From Laetiporus sulphureus 93-53 (lineage: Eukaryota; Basidiomycota; Agaricomycetes; Polyporales; Laetiporaceae): 64,000 nucleotides of DNA. The translations under genes and the position numbers were made by a program. The notes below the pieces were generated by a model. That model searched no databases and was not told the DNA's origin. It was given only the letters and a program-made list of their open reading frames with translations. The stretch is from the NCBI RefSeq assembly GCF_001632365.1, contig NW_024468566.1, positions 129,441-193,440 of the forward strand, in the 5' to 3' direction. This document shows, piece after piece, positions 1 to 11,005 of this stretch (position 1 is the stretch's first letter; every line of letters begins with the position of its first letter).

Positions 1-1345
1 TCTGATTTTCAGACTCATTCAACTGTGCCACCCTGCTTTAGGCATCAACGCAATGCAAGATCTGTGGTGAATGCTTCACCAAACTCGACAGTGATATCTG
101 TGCACGCTGTGTCAAAGCACAGAAAGCAATGCCAGGCATACAGAGTGAGGGTATCCTTGTGAGTATTTGCATACTCTAATCACTCGCACTTTACTGAAAT
201 GCAGATTCGCACTCATAGGCTGAGCTGCAGTGCATAAGTTGCGGGGGCTCTTGTAGATTCCTCGACTCTGCATTTTGTGGAGCATGCACCCATGCAGAGC
301 CATCCAATGACCGAATTCTAGATAATGAAAAAGGTATGTATGGTGCTTTTCAGGACGCAACACGCCGTTCACTTACCACACTGACTGATCGCAATAGAGT
401 CCGTGGACACATTGGCTTCCCTAATCAAGAACCGGTCGACACTCCATGAACAGAGTGCCTCGAAGCACCATCTCCGACAACTTCCTAAGCCAGGCACGAG
501 CACAAGGGCCACTGACATAAAGGAACGAGTTGACAGGATGAAGCAGCAACGTAACGTGGAACACATCGCTGTAGAGCTCACTCTTCTGCTGCATGCTGCA
601 ATGCAGAATGGCAAGACACGTCTTGTATGTACAGGATCTACTCTCGGAACACATTTCTCACTCATCCGTGTTACAGAGTGAACTTCCTGCACCGATGACA
701 AAGTGCAGCTATGTGTCAAGCATATCAGTGAACACCTTGCTCGATGAGTTGATTGTACAGGGGTGAGCGGTGTTCATGCGAATTCCGGAGCATTCTCGGA
801 AGAAGTTACCGTTGACAGTGGTAGACTTTACCAGGCATGTCTTGTCAGCTTCGGAAATGATATTCTGCTTGTAGCTGATGGGACTGTGCTTTCTAGGATG
901 AATGTAGTCTTCTGCATTGCAAATGGGAAAGCACGAGCGCACTCTTTTAGTCTTGACATGAAGCAGTTTGGTGATAAGAGTCTACAGCAGTTGTTTGACA
1001 AGTTGAAGCAGTCCCAGGACTTATCGACTAAGTCCGTGAACGCGAAGTGTATACCTTTGCATGCACATATCTATGTGAACCCAGAGGTAAATAATTGCAT
1101 CATTCATTGGCCCCTTTGGCTGACCAGCATCTTGTGCAAAGAGAGTGGCTCATTCGGAAGATGATGAGAGCGAGGGGCCTGCGTCACCTGTATGCAAGCA
1201 ATACAAGAAGTCCATTGTCTCCGCAAGTACAAAACAGAAACTTTGCTCAGGAGGTAAGACATTGCATGGATTCTATGCACTTGTAGTCAGCTGATCACAG
1301 ATTATGTAGAGCCAAGCCATGCAGACCCAGCTCCCAAACGATATA
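1..1345 (+). pseudogene. Alpha-type protein kinase gene, 5' part (split by transposon)
   Basis: This is the amino-terminal half of a gene that resumes at 8769. The reading starts inside the gene, so its true start lies before the window. Early exons (about 50-159 and 204-340) encode two Cys-rich segments: CKICGECF followed by CARC, then CISCGG followed by CGAC, which look like small zinc-binding modules. Later exons lie at about 399-620 and 760-1087, followed by a short exon that ends at the TA insertion site at 1344-1345. Introns are about 45-60 bp with GT-AG ends. The family is assigned from the carboxy-terminal half, which has alpha-kinase (MHCK/EF2K) motifs; zinc-ribbon plus alpha-kinase proteins are common in agaricomycetes. 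The 7.4-kb insertion should abolish a normal transcript. The exon phase is preserved across the TA, so the host gene was intact when hit. Confidence 0.6.
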
Positions 1346-1558
1346 CAGTGACCCACAAAACTGTTGATAAGATTGCTCACTTCGACTTGTATAGTAAATA
1401 TCTCCTCTACCAATGGGTCAACTACATTGTATAAGGGCTCATTGGAAAGCGTATTATCATGGCTTTCTAACGCAGTTTTGGTCATATTTTTATCGCATTT
1501 TGATCCCAAGGTATTTACTAATCTTTGAGGATCACTCTTATCAACAGTTTTGTGGCAC
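1346..1558 (+). repeat. Left terminal inverted repeat of the Tc1-like element
   Basis: The outer edge (1346-1375) carries the site ACAAAACTGTTGATAAG. The inner edge (1533-1558) carries the same site in inverted orientation (CTTATCAACAGTTTTGTGG). The end module is therefore itself a near-palindromic unit of about 210 bp. It matches the reverse complement of 8602-8768 plus 2741-2793 with scattered substitutions, and matches the solo end at 16685-16897 more closely. Confidence 0.85.
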
Positions 1559-1692
1559 ACACACAAGTTCTCAGAAAATTGTGATTCTTGATGTGTTGAC
1601 AGGGTTCTTTGTGGGAATATTATTGATGTTCATGTTTCAACATGAACAATGTACAAACAGCCATACACAACTCTTCACACTCAACCAACATC

Positions 1693-2712
1693 ATGCCAAA
1701 AGCTGTTGCTACTGAAACTGTCAACCATGTCATCGCTTTGCTTCAGAATGGCAAATCTCTTCGAGAAATTGAAGCTTTGACTGGTCTACACTACTCGACC
1801 ATCAGTAAACTACGCTCCACACACTGTCCCACCATTTCTAAGGCCAAAGGAGGACGACCTTCCCTTCTTTCTACTGCCAATCTTCACTATGCTACTCGAC
1901 TCATTGGGACTGGCAAGGCTACCACATCTCCTGCTGTGGCCAGAGCTCTTGGAGATGTTACTGGGAGGGTTGTCAATGCAGAGACAGTGCGAAGAGGGTT
2001 GAAGAAGGCAGGAATGAAGGCTGTAGTAAAGCGCAGAAGGCCTTTACTCGCTGCAAGGCATTGAAAGGAGAGGATGGACTTCGCTTTGGCTCACTAATAT
2101 TGGACTGTGGAGGACTGGAGAAGGGTGGTATGGTCAGATGAGACAAAGATTAACAGGATGGGATCAGATGGAAGGAAATGGGTGTGGAAGAAGCCAGGGG
2201 AGAGCCTCAGTGATAGGTTGGTGGAAGGGACCCAGAAGTTTGGAGGTGGATCCTTGATGATGTGGGGCTGTATGGGCTGGGATGGTGTGGGGTATGCCTG
2301 CAAGATTGATGGCAGGATGGATGCAGACCTTTATGTCAGCATTCTGGAGGATGAGCTGCAGAATAGCCTGGAGGATTGAGGTAAAACTGTGGAGGATGTG
2401 GTGTTTCAGCAAGACAATGACCCCAAGCACACCAGCAAGAAGGCCAAGGATTGGTTCAAAGACCATGATTTCAACACTATGATATGGCCCTCTCAATCCC
2501 CAGATCTCAATTCCATAGAGAATTTGTGGGATCACCTCAAAAAGAAGCTTGCAGAGTATCAGGAGCCACCAAAGGGAATTACTGAGTTGTGGGAAAGGGT
2601 AGAGAAGGAATGGGAGGCTATTGGGAAGGAAGTGTGTCAGAATCTGATTGAAAGTATGCCAAGGAGGGTGGATGCAATTGTGAAGGCAAAGGGAGGCTAT
2701 ACCAAGTACTGA
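1693..2712 (+). pseudogene. Tc1-like transposase, inactivated by in-frame stops
   Basis: One continuous frame of about 340 codons begins MPKAVATETV at 1693. Residues 5-110 form the helix-turn-helix DNA-binding region (GKSLREIEALTGLHYSTISK and a second GRP-linked half). The catalytic part carries VVWSDETKINR (first Asp), FQQDNDPKHTS (second Asp) and SPDLNSIENLWDHLKKK (Glu), the DD34E signature of Tc1. The protein would cut and paste the element at TA sites. Three in-frame stops break it: TGA 2062-2064, TAA 2095-2097 and TGA 2377-2379. No frameshift is needed to read through the whole gene. All three stops can arise by a single C-to-T or G-to-A change. Confidence 0.9.
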
Positions 2713-2740
2713 AAGTATGAGTTTTGTAGAACCTGAATAT

Positions 2741-2793
2741 GTGCCACAAAACTGTTGATAAGAGTGGCCCTCAAAGAGTATCAAATATCTTAG
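2741..2793 (+). repeat. Right terminal repeat of Tc1, inner part
   Basis: This is the inner portion of the right terminal repeat, beginning GTGCCACAAAACTGTTGAT. It is cut by the LINE insertion immediately after ATCTTAG. The outer portion continues at 8602-8768. Comparison with the uninterrupted solo end (16685 onwards) shows that the two halves join exactly, apart from the short duplicated target. Confidence 0.85.
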
Positions 2794-2821
2794 GTAACAT
2801 CCTTCTTGTTCTTTGACCACC

Positions 2822-4540
2822 ATGTCCGCTTTAGGCACCCAACAAGTGACTGCCAGTGACGTCGACATGGAGGCTTCCGGCGTTGAGCCCATTGCTCCAC
2901 CGGGCAGCTCTAATGCTGTGACACTTCATAGAACCCCTGTGCTCAGCTGGGCCTCTCAAATGGAGGCTGGTGATGCCTTGCAGGACCGCTTCAGTGGCCT
3001 CCTGCGCCACATCAGCAACCATACCAGGGCCCTTACCGACACTATACGTGACCTCCAGGACCACCCCAACCCTGAGACTTACCTCGATGACTTTGCCCAA
3101 GTCGTCACCCTGCTCACCACCACCTGCAAAGAGCTGTACACTGAGCTCGGTGCGGACCCTGTAGTCAGTAACTCGGCTACCGGCACTGCCGCCCTCCACA
3201 TCTATGACCACTTCTTCGACAATGTCAATGCTGAAAGGAAAGACATCGACGGGGACGACCTCGACGAGGCCTTCTTCCAACCACCCCGGGGCTGCCTGCA
3301 GACAGAAACCACCCTACTCGCCAACCTTGACTTCCAAGCGGTGCTCGCCAAGACCGTGGAAGATGGAGTCTGCATGGCCAACACAGCCATCAACACGCAG
3401 CTCTCGGCCATCGAGGCCCAACTCGTACGCACCCGACTGGCACAGCCCAGCCCCCAAGCATCGGCTGCCGCCAAAAACCCCCACCAATCACTGACTGGTC
3501 AGGTGCGTGGTCCCGCATCTGCAGCTAAGGCCACGTCTGCATCCGCTGACGCGCTGCCCAATGGAAAGGCAGTGGCACAGCCTACCATGGCATAGGCTGT
3601 CACCAAATCCAAGGAGAAGAGCTATGCTCTACTCATCACCCCGGAACAGCACACAGCCATTGAGGCAGGCAGAACCATGTCGCAGTGGTATGCTAAAATT
3701 GACACCCGCCTGCACGAAACGCCCGCATGGGCCAAGGTACGTCCTCTTGGTTGTCGTTTTGCTGGGTCCACCAAAGTTGTGGTCATTTTCTCACATGAAT
3801 CTCCCGACTCACTCATACGCGAGTGTCTCCGCCCCATAAGGCACATCTTAGGGGTCGTCCCGCACGCTGCCTCACCTGCACCAGATCTGCGTGAACGTGC
3901 ATCTGCACTGCAGGACTTCCATCCTCTCATTCCTGTTACGAAGCTATTCATCCCGAGCTGCCCGCTGCGTCATCCCGACATGGGATTGTTACTCACTGAG
4001 GAGGAAATCATGGCGGAACTACACCGCAATTCTATGTTTTCATCTGTTCACTTCAATGGTCTACCCGGTTTCATTGTGCCTGAGGAGCATCGCGAGCAGC
4101 TCGGGAAGTCCTCTATTATCATCTCCATCGAGGATGCTCATTGTGACTACTGTGCGCGTAACCTCCTTGGGTGTGACAACCGCGGTGATGCTGCCGCTTT
4201 TCTTTGGTTCTATGGCTCCCGCATCACTGTAAAGAAGTCGAAAGATCATCCCGTGTTCCGTCAGTGCACTCGTTGCTGGCGCCTCACGCATCTCGAAAGT
4301 CACTGCAAGAAGCGGGCACCTGTGTGCCGCTTCTGTGGAAAGACTGATCACACGTCCGATATGCATCGGCAGGCCTGCCTTGTCTGCAATCATGAGGCTT
4401 GCCCAGCTGACCAGCCTTGCGAGTCTGCTCACTATTTCTGTGTGATCTGTGGCACCAACGGTCACAGTGCCGCCGACACCACCTGCCCTGTGCGGAAAGA
4501 TTACTGTATCCCCATCTCGCGCACCAACCTCTCATCATGA
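2822..4540 (+). pseudogene. LINE ORF1, Gag-like zinc-knuckle protein with one stop
   Basis: The frame starts at ATG 2822 (MSALGTQQVTASDVDM) and runs to TGA 4538-4540, about 572 codons. A single in-frame TAG lies at 3593-3595, explicable as CAG to TAG. The N-terminal half is Ala/Thr/Pro-rich. The C-terminal third has a cluster of Cys/His motifs: CTRCWRLTHLESHC (CX2CX4HX4C), CRFCGKTDHTSDMH and CVICGTNGHSAADTTC. Such clusters bind the element's RNA in retrotransposon nucleocapsid-type proteins. The stop codon overlaps the ORF2 start as ATGA. Confidence 0.85.
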
Positions 4541-7500
4541 ATATCACAACTGTGCATTTGAATGTGGCCCGGTCTAATCCACGCATCCACGGTTTCATTT
4601 CTTCCACTTCCTACGATATCTATTTCCTTCAAGAACCGTGGTGGGGGCAAATCGGCATCGATACCCCCCATGGCTCTGAGTCAGGCACTACTGTTTTTGG
4701 TCACGTCAATGTCCGGCCCTACGGCCTGGACGCTTTTCATTTCCCCTCCACCTCTGCGCTGCCACGACCTCGAGCCAGCATCCTGGTCCGGCGCGTGCTC
4801 TTAAACACTTATCACATATCCATGCGTACCGACCTGGTGTCGGACCCGGATGTGGTCGTTCTTTATTTCATTTCCCGATCTGATCCCACCCATGATTTCT
4901 TCATGGTCAACTGCTATAACGAAGGCTCGCGAGCCCAACACCGCGTCCTGCCCACTCTCTATGATATCCCTTTTCCGCCACGAGCGAACCTCCTTGTCAC
5001 TGGGGATTTTAATCTCCACCACCCCCTATGGTCATGGACCAGATGGGCCTCCCGCTCTGCTTCCACTGCCTCCAATGCTTTCGCTAGTTGGCTTGAGCAC
5101 GAGTCGCTCAAAATTCTTAACCTCGATCAACCCACCCACATGGTGAATGGTGACCTGCTCTCGGGCACCATCATCGATCTGGTCTGCGTGACCTCCAGTG
5201 TGCAATTTCACATTCACGGCGTCGCTGCCACCCCCACATCTTTTGAATCGGACCACGCATTACTGACCTCTGTTCTCTCCCACATCGCCCACCCAGTCAA
5301 CATTGACCTCAGTTTTCGAATCGATGTCTCGAAGCGGGAAGACTGGAACACGTGCTTTGCCTGTGAACTGGCGCTGTCCCCACCACCGATCACTTACGCC
5401 ATCACTGACGACCTCGAAGCGGGCGCTCAGGCTCTGCTGTGAGCAATGACCGTGGCCTGCCACGAAGCATTTCCCCAATGCACACATGCTCACCAGGCCT
5501 CCCAGCTCTGGTGGAACCATGCATGTGATACGGCCCGCGCCAGTGTCCAGGTGGCTCATACTCATGAGGAGCGGTGCAACACCAAAGCCGCACTCTCGGC
5601 CATTATCCGACAAGCTTAGAAGGACTGAACTCGGGAGGCAGTCGCGCGACTCCAGAATATCAATCCCTGGTGACTCGCCTCCTGGACCAAAGAAGTGCGG
5701 GCGCCCCCACTACCAGTCATCCGCACAGATGGGGAGACTGGTTCTCTCCCAGCCGATGCAGGTCATCTACTCACGTGTTTCTATTTTCTGGCATCTCCGC
5801 CTTTACCTGATTTACCTCCTCTCTTTACCTCTACGCCTCCGGCAGCATGCCCAGACCGCCCCCTCCTTATCACTGAAGTAACTGCCGCCATCGAGGCTGC
5901 ATCTAACTATTCAGCACCTGGCATCTCCAGAGTGTCGTGGCGGCTCCTAAAATGGGTCTGGCGGTCTGGTGCACATCATGCTCTTTTTCTTTTTCTTTCC
6001 TCTTCTTTGCGCCTGGGTTACCTCCCCGCCCCACTTCGGGCTGCAGCGGTTGTGTACTTCGCACCCAAGTCCCACTGACCAATTGCGCTCTTGGAAACCT
6101 TGAGCAAGGTCCTAGAAAAAGTGGTTGCTGCTCGTTTCAACTTTCAGATCGGTGCTCACAATCTTGTGCCCGGCTCACAGTTTGGTGGGTGGGGCCAACA
6201 TTCCGTCATAGATGCGGGAGTCACTCTGATGCACCGTGTACGCACCGCCTGGGAAAACGGTTTCTCTGCTACCTTACTGTGCATGAACGTCGAGGGCTAT
6301 TACAATAACATTCGCCATGACGTCCTTCACTCTGCTCTCCTTTCTTTGGGTTTTCCCACAAATGAGGTCCTGTGGACCTTGTCCTTCCTTTCTTCATGCA
6401 CTGTGCAGCCCAAACTCAATTCAGAGCTGGGTCCATCATACCACGTCGCTGCGCTCGGCATCCCACAGAGATCGCCTCTGTCACCAGTCCTCTCTACTAT
6501 ATACTCTTCCCCGCTGTATGTGAACCTTGATCCATTCGCGCATCCCCAGCAGTCTACGGTGGGCTACGTAGACGATTTTGCCCTCCTTATTGTTTCTCCC
6601 TCACTGAACGAAAACACGGCCATCATCCAACGCACTCTACCGAGTGTGGGCACCATGCTTCACCAGCTTGGGCTGACCATTGGCATAGCGAAAACTGAGC
6701 TTATGCACTTTACCTCCCCGAGACGCTCCCTTGACGTCAACCCTCCCCTGCAGGTTCAGTGGAATGGGCGGGATATCACCATTCAACCTGCTTCATATCT
6801 GCGATGGCTCGGCATCTGGTACGACTGATGCCTAACCTTCACCCACCACATTCGGGTCATGGCAGCCAGGGCTTCGTCCCATGTTGCCGCTTTCTGCATG
6901 CTCGCCAACACACAGTGAGGCATGACGGTCGTGCAAGCCCGCTTGCTATACCTTACCATCATCCTTCCTGTACTCACCTTTGGTAGCCCCGTGTGGTATA
7001 ACCCGCGGGGCCCACGCTCACTCTTTCAACCTTTGCAACAGGTACAAAACGACACACTGCAGTGGTTCATGGGAGCATGGCAGTCTACCCCCCACCACGT
7101 CCTCAACCTCATATCCAGCATCCTGCCAATGAGACACCAGCTCGACAAGCTCAACGGCCTTGCCGCAGCTCACCTCCTCACCCTCTCAGAGTCCCACCCG
7201 GTGACCCACTGCCTGGCGGCCTACTGCACTACCCACCCGCCCAACTTCTCCCTCCTCAACCCCGCCATCCCTATCCACCATGGCACCAGTGCAGTGGATG
7301 TGCTCGAACAAACCCTGCCTAAGCGAGCGGCACACCTTCTCCCCTGGTTGCAGCCACCCTGGGATCCTGCGCATCCATGGGGTGAGAGGGTTCACGTCTG
7401 CGTCCCTCTGCCTACCAAAGATGGCTCCAAGGAGTACTTACATTTCTTTTTCTTCCCTCTTTTGCACTCTTCCATCCCTCTCCCTGATGCCCTATGGGTC

Positions 7501-8442
7501 TTCACAGATGGCTCCCAAATCGCCCAGCCCGACCCCGCCCTGCGGAACCGATGAGCAGGTGCAGGTGCATGTATCATTCACCAGGGTGCGATAAAGTACG
7601 AGCGGGCTTGGAGCATGGGCCACCAGGCTGAGGTGTATGACACAGAACTCTTCGCAATGGCAGCAGTCACCAGCCGCTTTGCCAGTTTTCTGGCGACCTA
7701 CCCCATGATTACTCACATTTACCTCTGCGCGGACAACCGCGCTGCCCTGTCCAATGTCCTGTCGCTGAGCCCACACAGTGGCCAGCCCTTTTCTCTTCGC
7801 TTTCGGGCACTTCTCACTCCTCTCATGGAGCAATACCCACTTCTAAACATTTCTTTACTATGGGTTCCCGGGCATACGGGTGTACTGGGTAACGAGATGG
7901 CGGACCGGCTAGCCAAGGAAGGCACGTCCCTACCCGATAGTGTCCTACCCACCTTGACGTGGATCCGGCGCTGGGCGCACGAGCGAGCGACCACCTCCTG
8001 GCAAACCGAGTTCTGTTACACCGATCGACCCACTGCAATATGGTCCTCGTGGCCGTCCCTGCCTTCCCAGACGCTACACCCTGTTTTCACTTCTAAATAT
8101 TATGAACGTGACGTCAAAGCCAGGTTAACCCAAGCCTTAACGAGCTACAGCTACCTGGCCCCTTACTTTTCTTCTCAATTTGGGATGGTGGGCCCCGCTC
8201 GTCACTTCCATGGCACACCCTGTGTATGCGATCTAACCACCCCCAGCACCCGCACCCACGTCATGCTGCGCTGCCCGAGACACACGCACGCAAGGCACCT
8301 GCTCTTCCGGAACCCCAAGCCCACCCTCCTGGATTTACGTCGGCTTTGGCACCACCCCACCGGCCTCCACCGCCTCATCACTTTCATTTCTGCTACACCC
8401 GTTTTCTCCGCCGCGGCCCTCACGCCCCCGGACCCTGGCTGA
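4537..8442 (+). pseudogene. LINE ORF2: APE endonuclease, reverse transcriptase, RNase H
   Basis: One frame of about 1301 codons begins at ATG 4537, overlapping the ORF1 stop. The apurinic-type endonuclease is at the N-terminus (FLQEPWWG, LVTGDFNLHHPLW, SDHALL). The reverse transcriptase spans about 5880-6830 (NYSAPGISRVSWRLLKW, GIPQRSPLSP, GYVDDFALL). RNase H spans about 7490-7920 (WVFTDGSQ, YDTELFAMAAV, CADNRAAL, WVPGHTGVLGNEMADRLAKE). A CCHC-like tail is at about 8218-8310. Premature stops lie at 5440, 5617, 5626, 5671, 6076, 6826, 6916 and 7552: seven TGA and one TAG, with no frameshift. The usual catalytic Asp of motif A is Asn (CMNVEGYYNNI), and QGSPLSP reads QRSPLSP. Both changes are G-to-A type, so this copy cannot be autonomous. 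Confidence 0.9.
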
Positions 8443-8585
8443 TATGCCTTACCCTCACAGCACTTACGTGACCGACCCCCTTGTTTACTCATAGTCTACA
8501 CGTCGACACTTCCTCGTGCGGTTTCACTCCTGTATTTACACCCTTCCAACCGCGTATAGCGCAGTATAGAAATAAATGTACAAAC

Positions 8586-8601
8586 AAAAAAAAAAAAAAA
8601 A
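8586..8601 (+). other. LINE poly-A tail
   Basis: An uninterrupted A tract follows the LINE 3' UTR (about 8443-8585, with AATAAA-like text just upstream at 8572). It abuts the duplicated ATCTTAG. This is the hallmark of target-primed reverse transcription and fixes the 3' boundary and the orientation. Confidence 0.9.
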
Positions 8602-8768
8602 ATCTTAGGATCAAAATATGCTAAAAATGTAAACAAAGCTGCATTGGAAAGCCATGATAATAAGCTTTCAAATGAGTTCTTATAACATTTAGTTGGCCCA
8701 GTAGTTGAGGAGATATTTACCATACAAGTTGAAGTAAGCAATCTTATCAACAGTTTTGTGGGTCACTG
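8602..8768 (+). repeat. Right terminal repeat of Tc1, outer part
   Basis: The segment begins with the duplicated ATCTTAG right after the LINE poly-A tract and runs to the outer transposon edge GGGTCACTG at 8768, followed by the TA target dinucleotide. It is the inverted partner of 1346-1512. Confidence 0.85.
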
Positions 8769-10021
8769 TACCAGCATGTTCCGTGTGCCCACAGCCGCTG
8801 TCGATGTGAACTACAAGTCATATTCTATAAGAGTCCTGAGCTGCACTGTTGATGAACATGGGCACCCCGCCATTGTAGAAGAAGCATTCGATGAAGTGAT
8901 TCTCATTGCGAAGGGCTGGCAAAAGTTCAAGGATCGCAAAGTGCCTACTGATCCTTGGGTGGGTCGGGGTGGCTCTAAAGTTGTCTGTCAAGTATGTAGT
9001 TATGCATGTTCTCCTTATATCTAGCTCACTTAGCATCAGCAGGGGATGTTCAAGCATAAGGAATATGCAATATGTCAGGTCGGCCCACTTGGAGCATTCA
9101 ATCTCAACACAGAGCCTGCGAACAAGAAAGATCTGCTTGATGAGCTGAAAACCACCGCTATTGGCCAATTTTTCATCAAAGACTTCATGAACCGTGCAGA
9201 TGCTGAAGGATATGCAGATTTACCAGGTATGAGATTTAGCCATTTTAAAACTATGTAACGGACGCAGCTCATTGTTGAGTTCATCACAGAGATGCGCTTT
9301 AATTTCGATGGCGCTTTTGTTGGTGAAGTGACTAGTCATGACTTTGTTGGGGGTCCATATGAATACAATGATGACAACGATGACCCTCTGCTTCTTCACT
9401 CGTTTCTGGCGACCCCGCTGATCTCGCTAACTGATGGATACAAGGAGATAAAGTTTTCTGGTTCACTCAGCGTTGGACACAATCCAGAGACATTTCTTGG
9501 AAACGTTGTAAACACATTTGCACATCATGTATATGATGTGTCAGATAAGACCTGCATTCTTGTTGATTTGCAAGGTATGTTGACGTTCTTAGCTGCGCAC
9601 TTTAGCTCAATTGCTTACGCATATAGAACTAGGATTTGTCAGTAATGATGAGAAGACAATTGTGCTTTTTGACCCTCAAGCTCATACCAAGTACGTGAGC
9701 TGCATGATATGGAATGGCTGAGCTGATGCGCTTTGCTACAGTAACTGGGCGTCAGGCAAGACTGGATATTGGGATCTTGGTGAAAAGCAGATTGCGGTGT
9801 TTGCCAAGGAACACACCTGCAAGAACATCTGCCATGCGTTGAAGCTGCCTAAGCTTCTCAGAGGCTCAGGCAGCCAGGTTCCAGCTGGTAGAGCAGCAAA
9901 TGCAGTACGACGTAAGCAAAAAGCACCTTTCAGAATTCAAGATTTTGACTCAGACTGTGAGATTGAGGAGCTGAGCGGCAATTGTTCGCCACGTATCAAA
10001 ATATCAGATTTGTGCGATTAG
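8769..10021 (+). pseudogene. Alpha-type protein kinase gene, catalytic 3' part
   Basis: This is the continuation of the kinase gene after the Tc1 insertion. The exon resumes in phase with ...SMFRVPTAAVDVNYKSYS. It encodes an alpha-kinase catalytic domain: an acidic FDEVILIAKGWQKFKD region, a central helix block (about 9080-9230), a core from about 9270, the motif CILVDLQG near 9550, FDPQAHT near 9675 (the DPQxH signature of alpha-kinases), and the terminal zinc-site motif HTCKNICHALKLP near 9810-9845. A basic/acidic tail follows, with a TAG stop at 10019-10021. Small introns separate the exons. The product would phosphorylate Ser/Thr in helical substrates; its substrate is unknown. The gene faces the minus-strand integrase gene tail to tail with only about 20 bp between the stops. 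Confidence 0.65.
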
Positions 10022-10042
10022 TCTATATCAAGTAGCTAGTGA

Positions 10043-11005
10043 TCATAATGTCAAAACTATTGGTAGCATCAGCAAGAAAATGTCCCAGACATTCTGTGGC
10101 GTCAGCGAAAGCCCTTCAATCGAATTATAAGCTCTTTGTGCCCTTTCGGCATAGGCACTGTCAACAAACTCAAGAAGTTTGGGCCCACCAAGCTCCACCA
10201 TCAGCTGTGTGATGATATTGGCATCCACAGGTTCGAGACAGTTGACACCACCGTATTTTTCATGCAGAGTAAAGGTGACATTTGGTGACACACCGGATGG
10301 GATTAGCTTGTTGCGATCGAACCTAACCTTGTGATCATTAGTGTCATGAACGAACTTATCGAGCTCTTGCTGAATGAGCTTCAGCCACAACCACAGCACA
10401 AGATCCCTACAGAACAACTAGTCAGTGGCATCCCGTAGAGTACAGCATTTCACCCACCTGTGATTAGGATCAATAGGATTATAAATGTCTTTGCCAGCTT
10501 CCCAGAATACCAATAAGTTATCCCCACACTCAAGACGCATACGTAGCCATCCACGCTCAATAGTGATGTTCTCTACGCTACAGAGGAAGCGGTGAGCGGG
10601 CAACTCATCAATGGGTAGGTCTGATGAGAACGCCTCGCTGTATTGGTAGGTCCGGATCAATGCATGATAAGTAAATGTGATGCAGAATGAGCATACCGTA
10701 ATGCATTTGCATAACCATACATAGCTGTTGTTTCAGAGCCACAGTCGGTTGTGGTCTAGATAGGCATACCTGTGCGAGTCGGTGATCAGGAGTGAGATTT
10801 CATTCAAGATAGATGATCTTACCGCTGAGCGACTTGACTAGAGACAGGTACAGATAGGCTATGACTATCTTCAACTAATTATTCAGAACCACCCATAATT
10901 CTAACCATTTCCCGGACCATACATCGTGAATACCCCAAATGGGAAAACCAATTTTGACAAGCTTATCGTGCCCATCACCACTCCACTCATGATGTGGTCC
11001 AAGAG
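10043..11005 (-). pseudogene. Integrase-core (DDE) gene, catalytic 3' part
   Basis: On the minus strand from 11005 the frame reads GPHHEWSGDGHDKLVKIG..., continuing the upstream half at 15736 across the LTR insertion. Visible catalytic-type residues are Asp in WSGDGHDKL, Asp in TTDCGSETT (about 10740) and Glu in NITIERGWLRMR (about 10545). The C-terminal region has PSGVSPNVTFTLHEKYGG and ends LLMLPIVLTL at TGA 10045-10043. Introns lie near 10800-10850 and 10650-10710. The family matches the integrase-core proteins common in agaricomycetes, which are transposon-derived. In-frame stops occur before the TTDCGSE motif (TAG where Gln is expected) and near 10883, so the gene is degraded apart from the insertion. 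Family recall is from memory of motif patterns. Confidence 0.55.

Larger units (their letters stand above)
2794..8601 (+). mobile_element. Non-LTR retrotransposon (LINE, Tad1-like), near full length
   Basis: This 5.8-kb element has two open frames (Gag-like ORF1; endonuclease, reverse transcriptase and RNase H in ORF2) and ends in about 16 A residues. It is flanked by ATCTTAG at 2787-2793 and 8602-8608, a target site duplication inside the Tc1 right end. Only 28 bp separate the 5' junction from the ORF1 ATG, so the copy may be close to full length. Domain order and the terminal CCHC-like motif fit the Tad1 group of fungal LINEs. The clade is inferred and was not tested by phylogeny. Both ORFs carry nonsense mutations. 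Confidence 0.88.
1346..8768 (+). mobile_element. Tc1-like DNA transposon carrying a nested LINE
   Basis: The left end starts CAGTGACCCACAAAACTG at 1346 and the right end is its reverse complement, finishing at 8768. A TA dinucleotide flanks both sides (1344-1345 and 8769-8770), as expected for Tc1/mariner insertion. The terminal inverted repeats are long, about 200 bp. One transposase reading frame lies at 1693-2712. The right terminal repeat is interrupted at 2793/2794 by the non-LTR element and resumes at 8602. Without that insertion the transposon would be about 1.6 kb, a normal Tc1 size. It sits in a coding exon of the alpha-kinase gene. A solo copy of the same end lies at about 16.6-16.9 kb. 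Confidence 0.9.

Noticed and set aside
2164..2892. Minus-strand 242-residue frame over the Tc1 transposase
   Set aside because: Shadow of the transposase coding strand crossing the Tc1-LINE junction.
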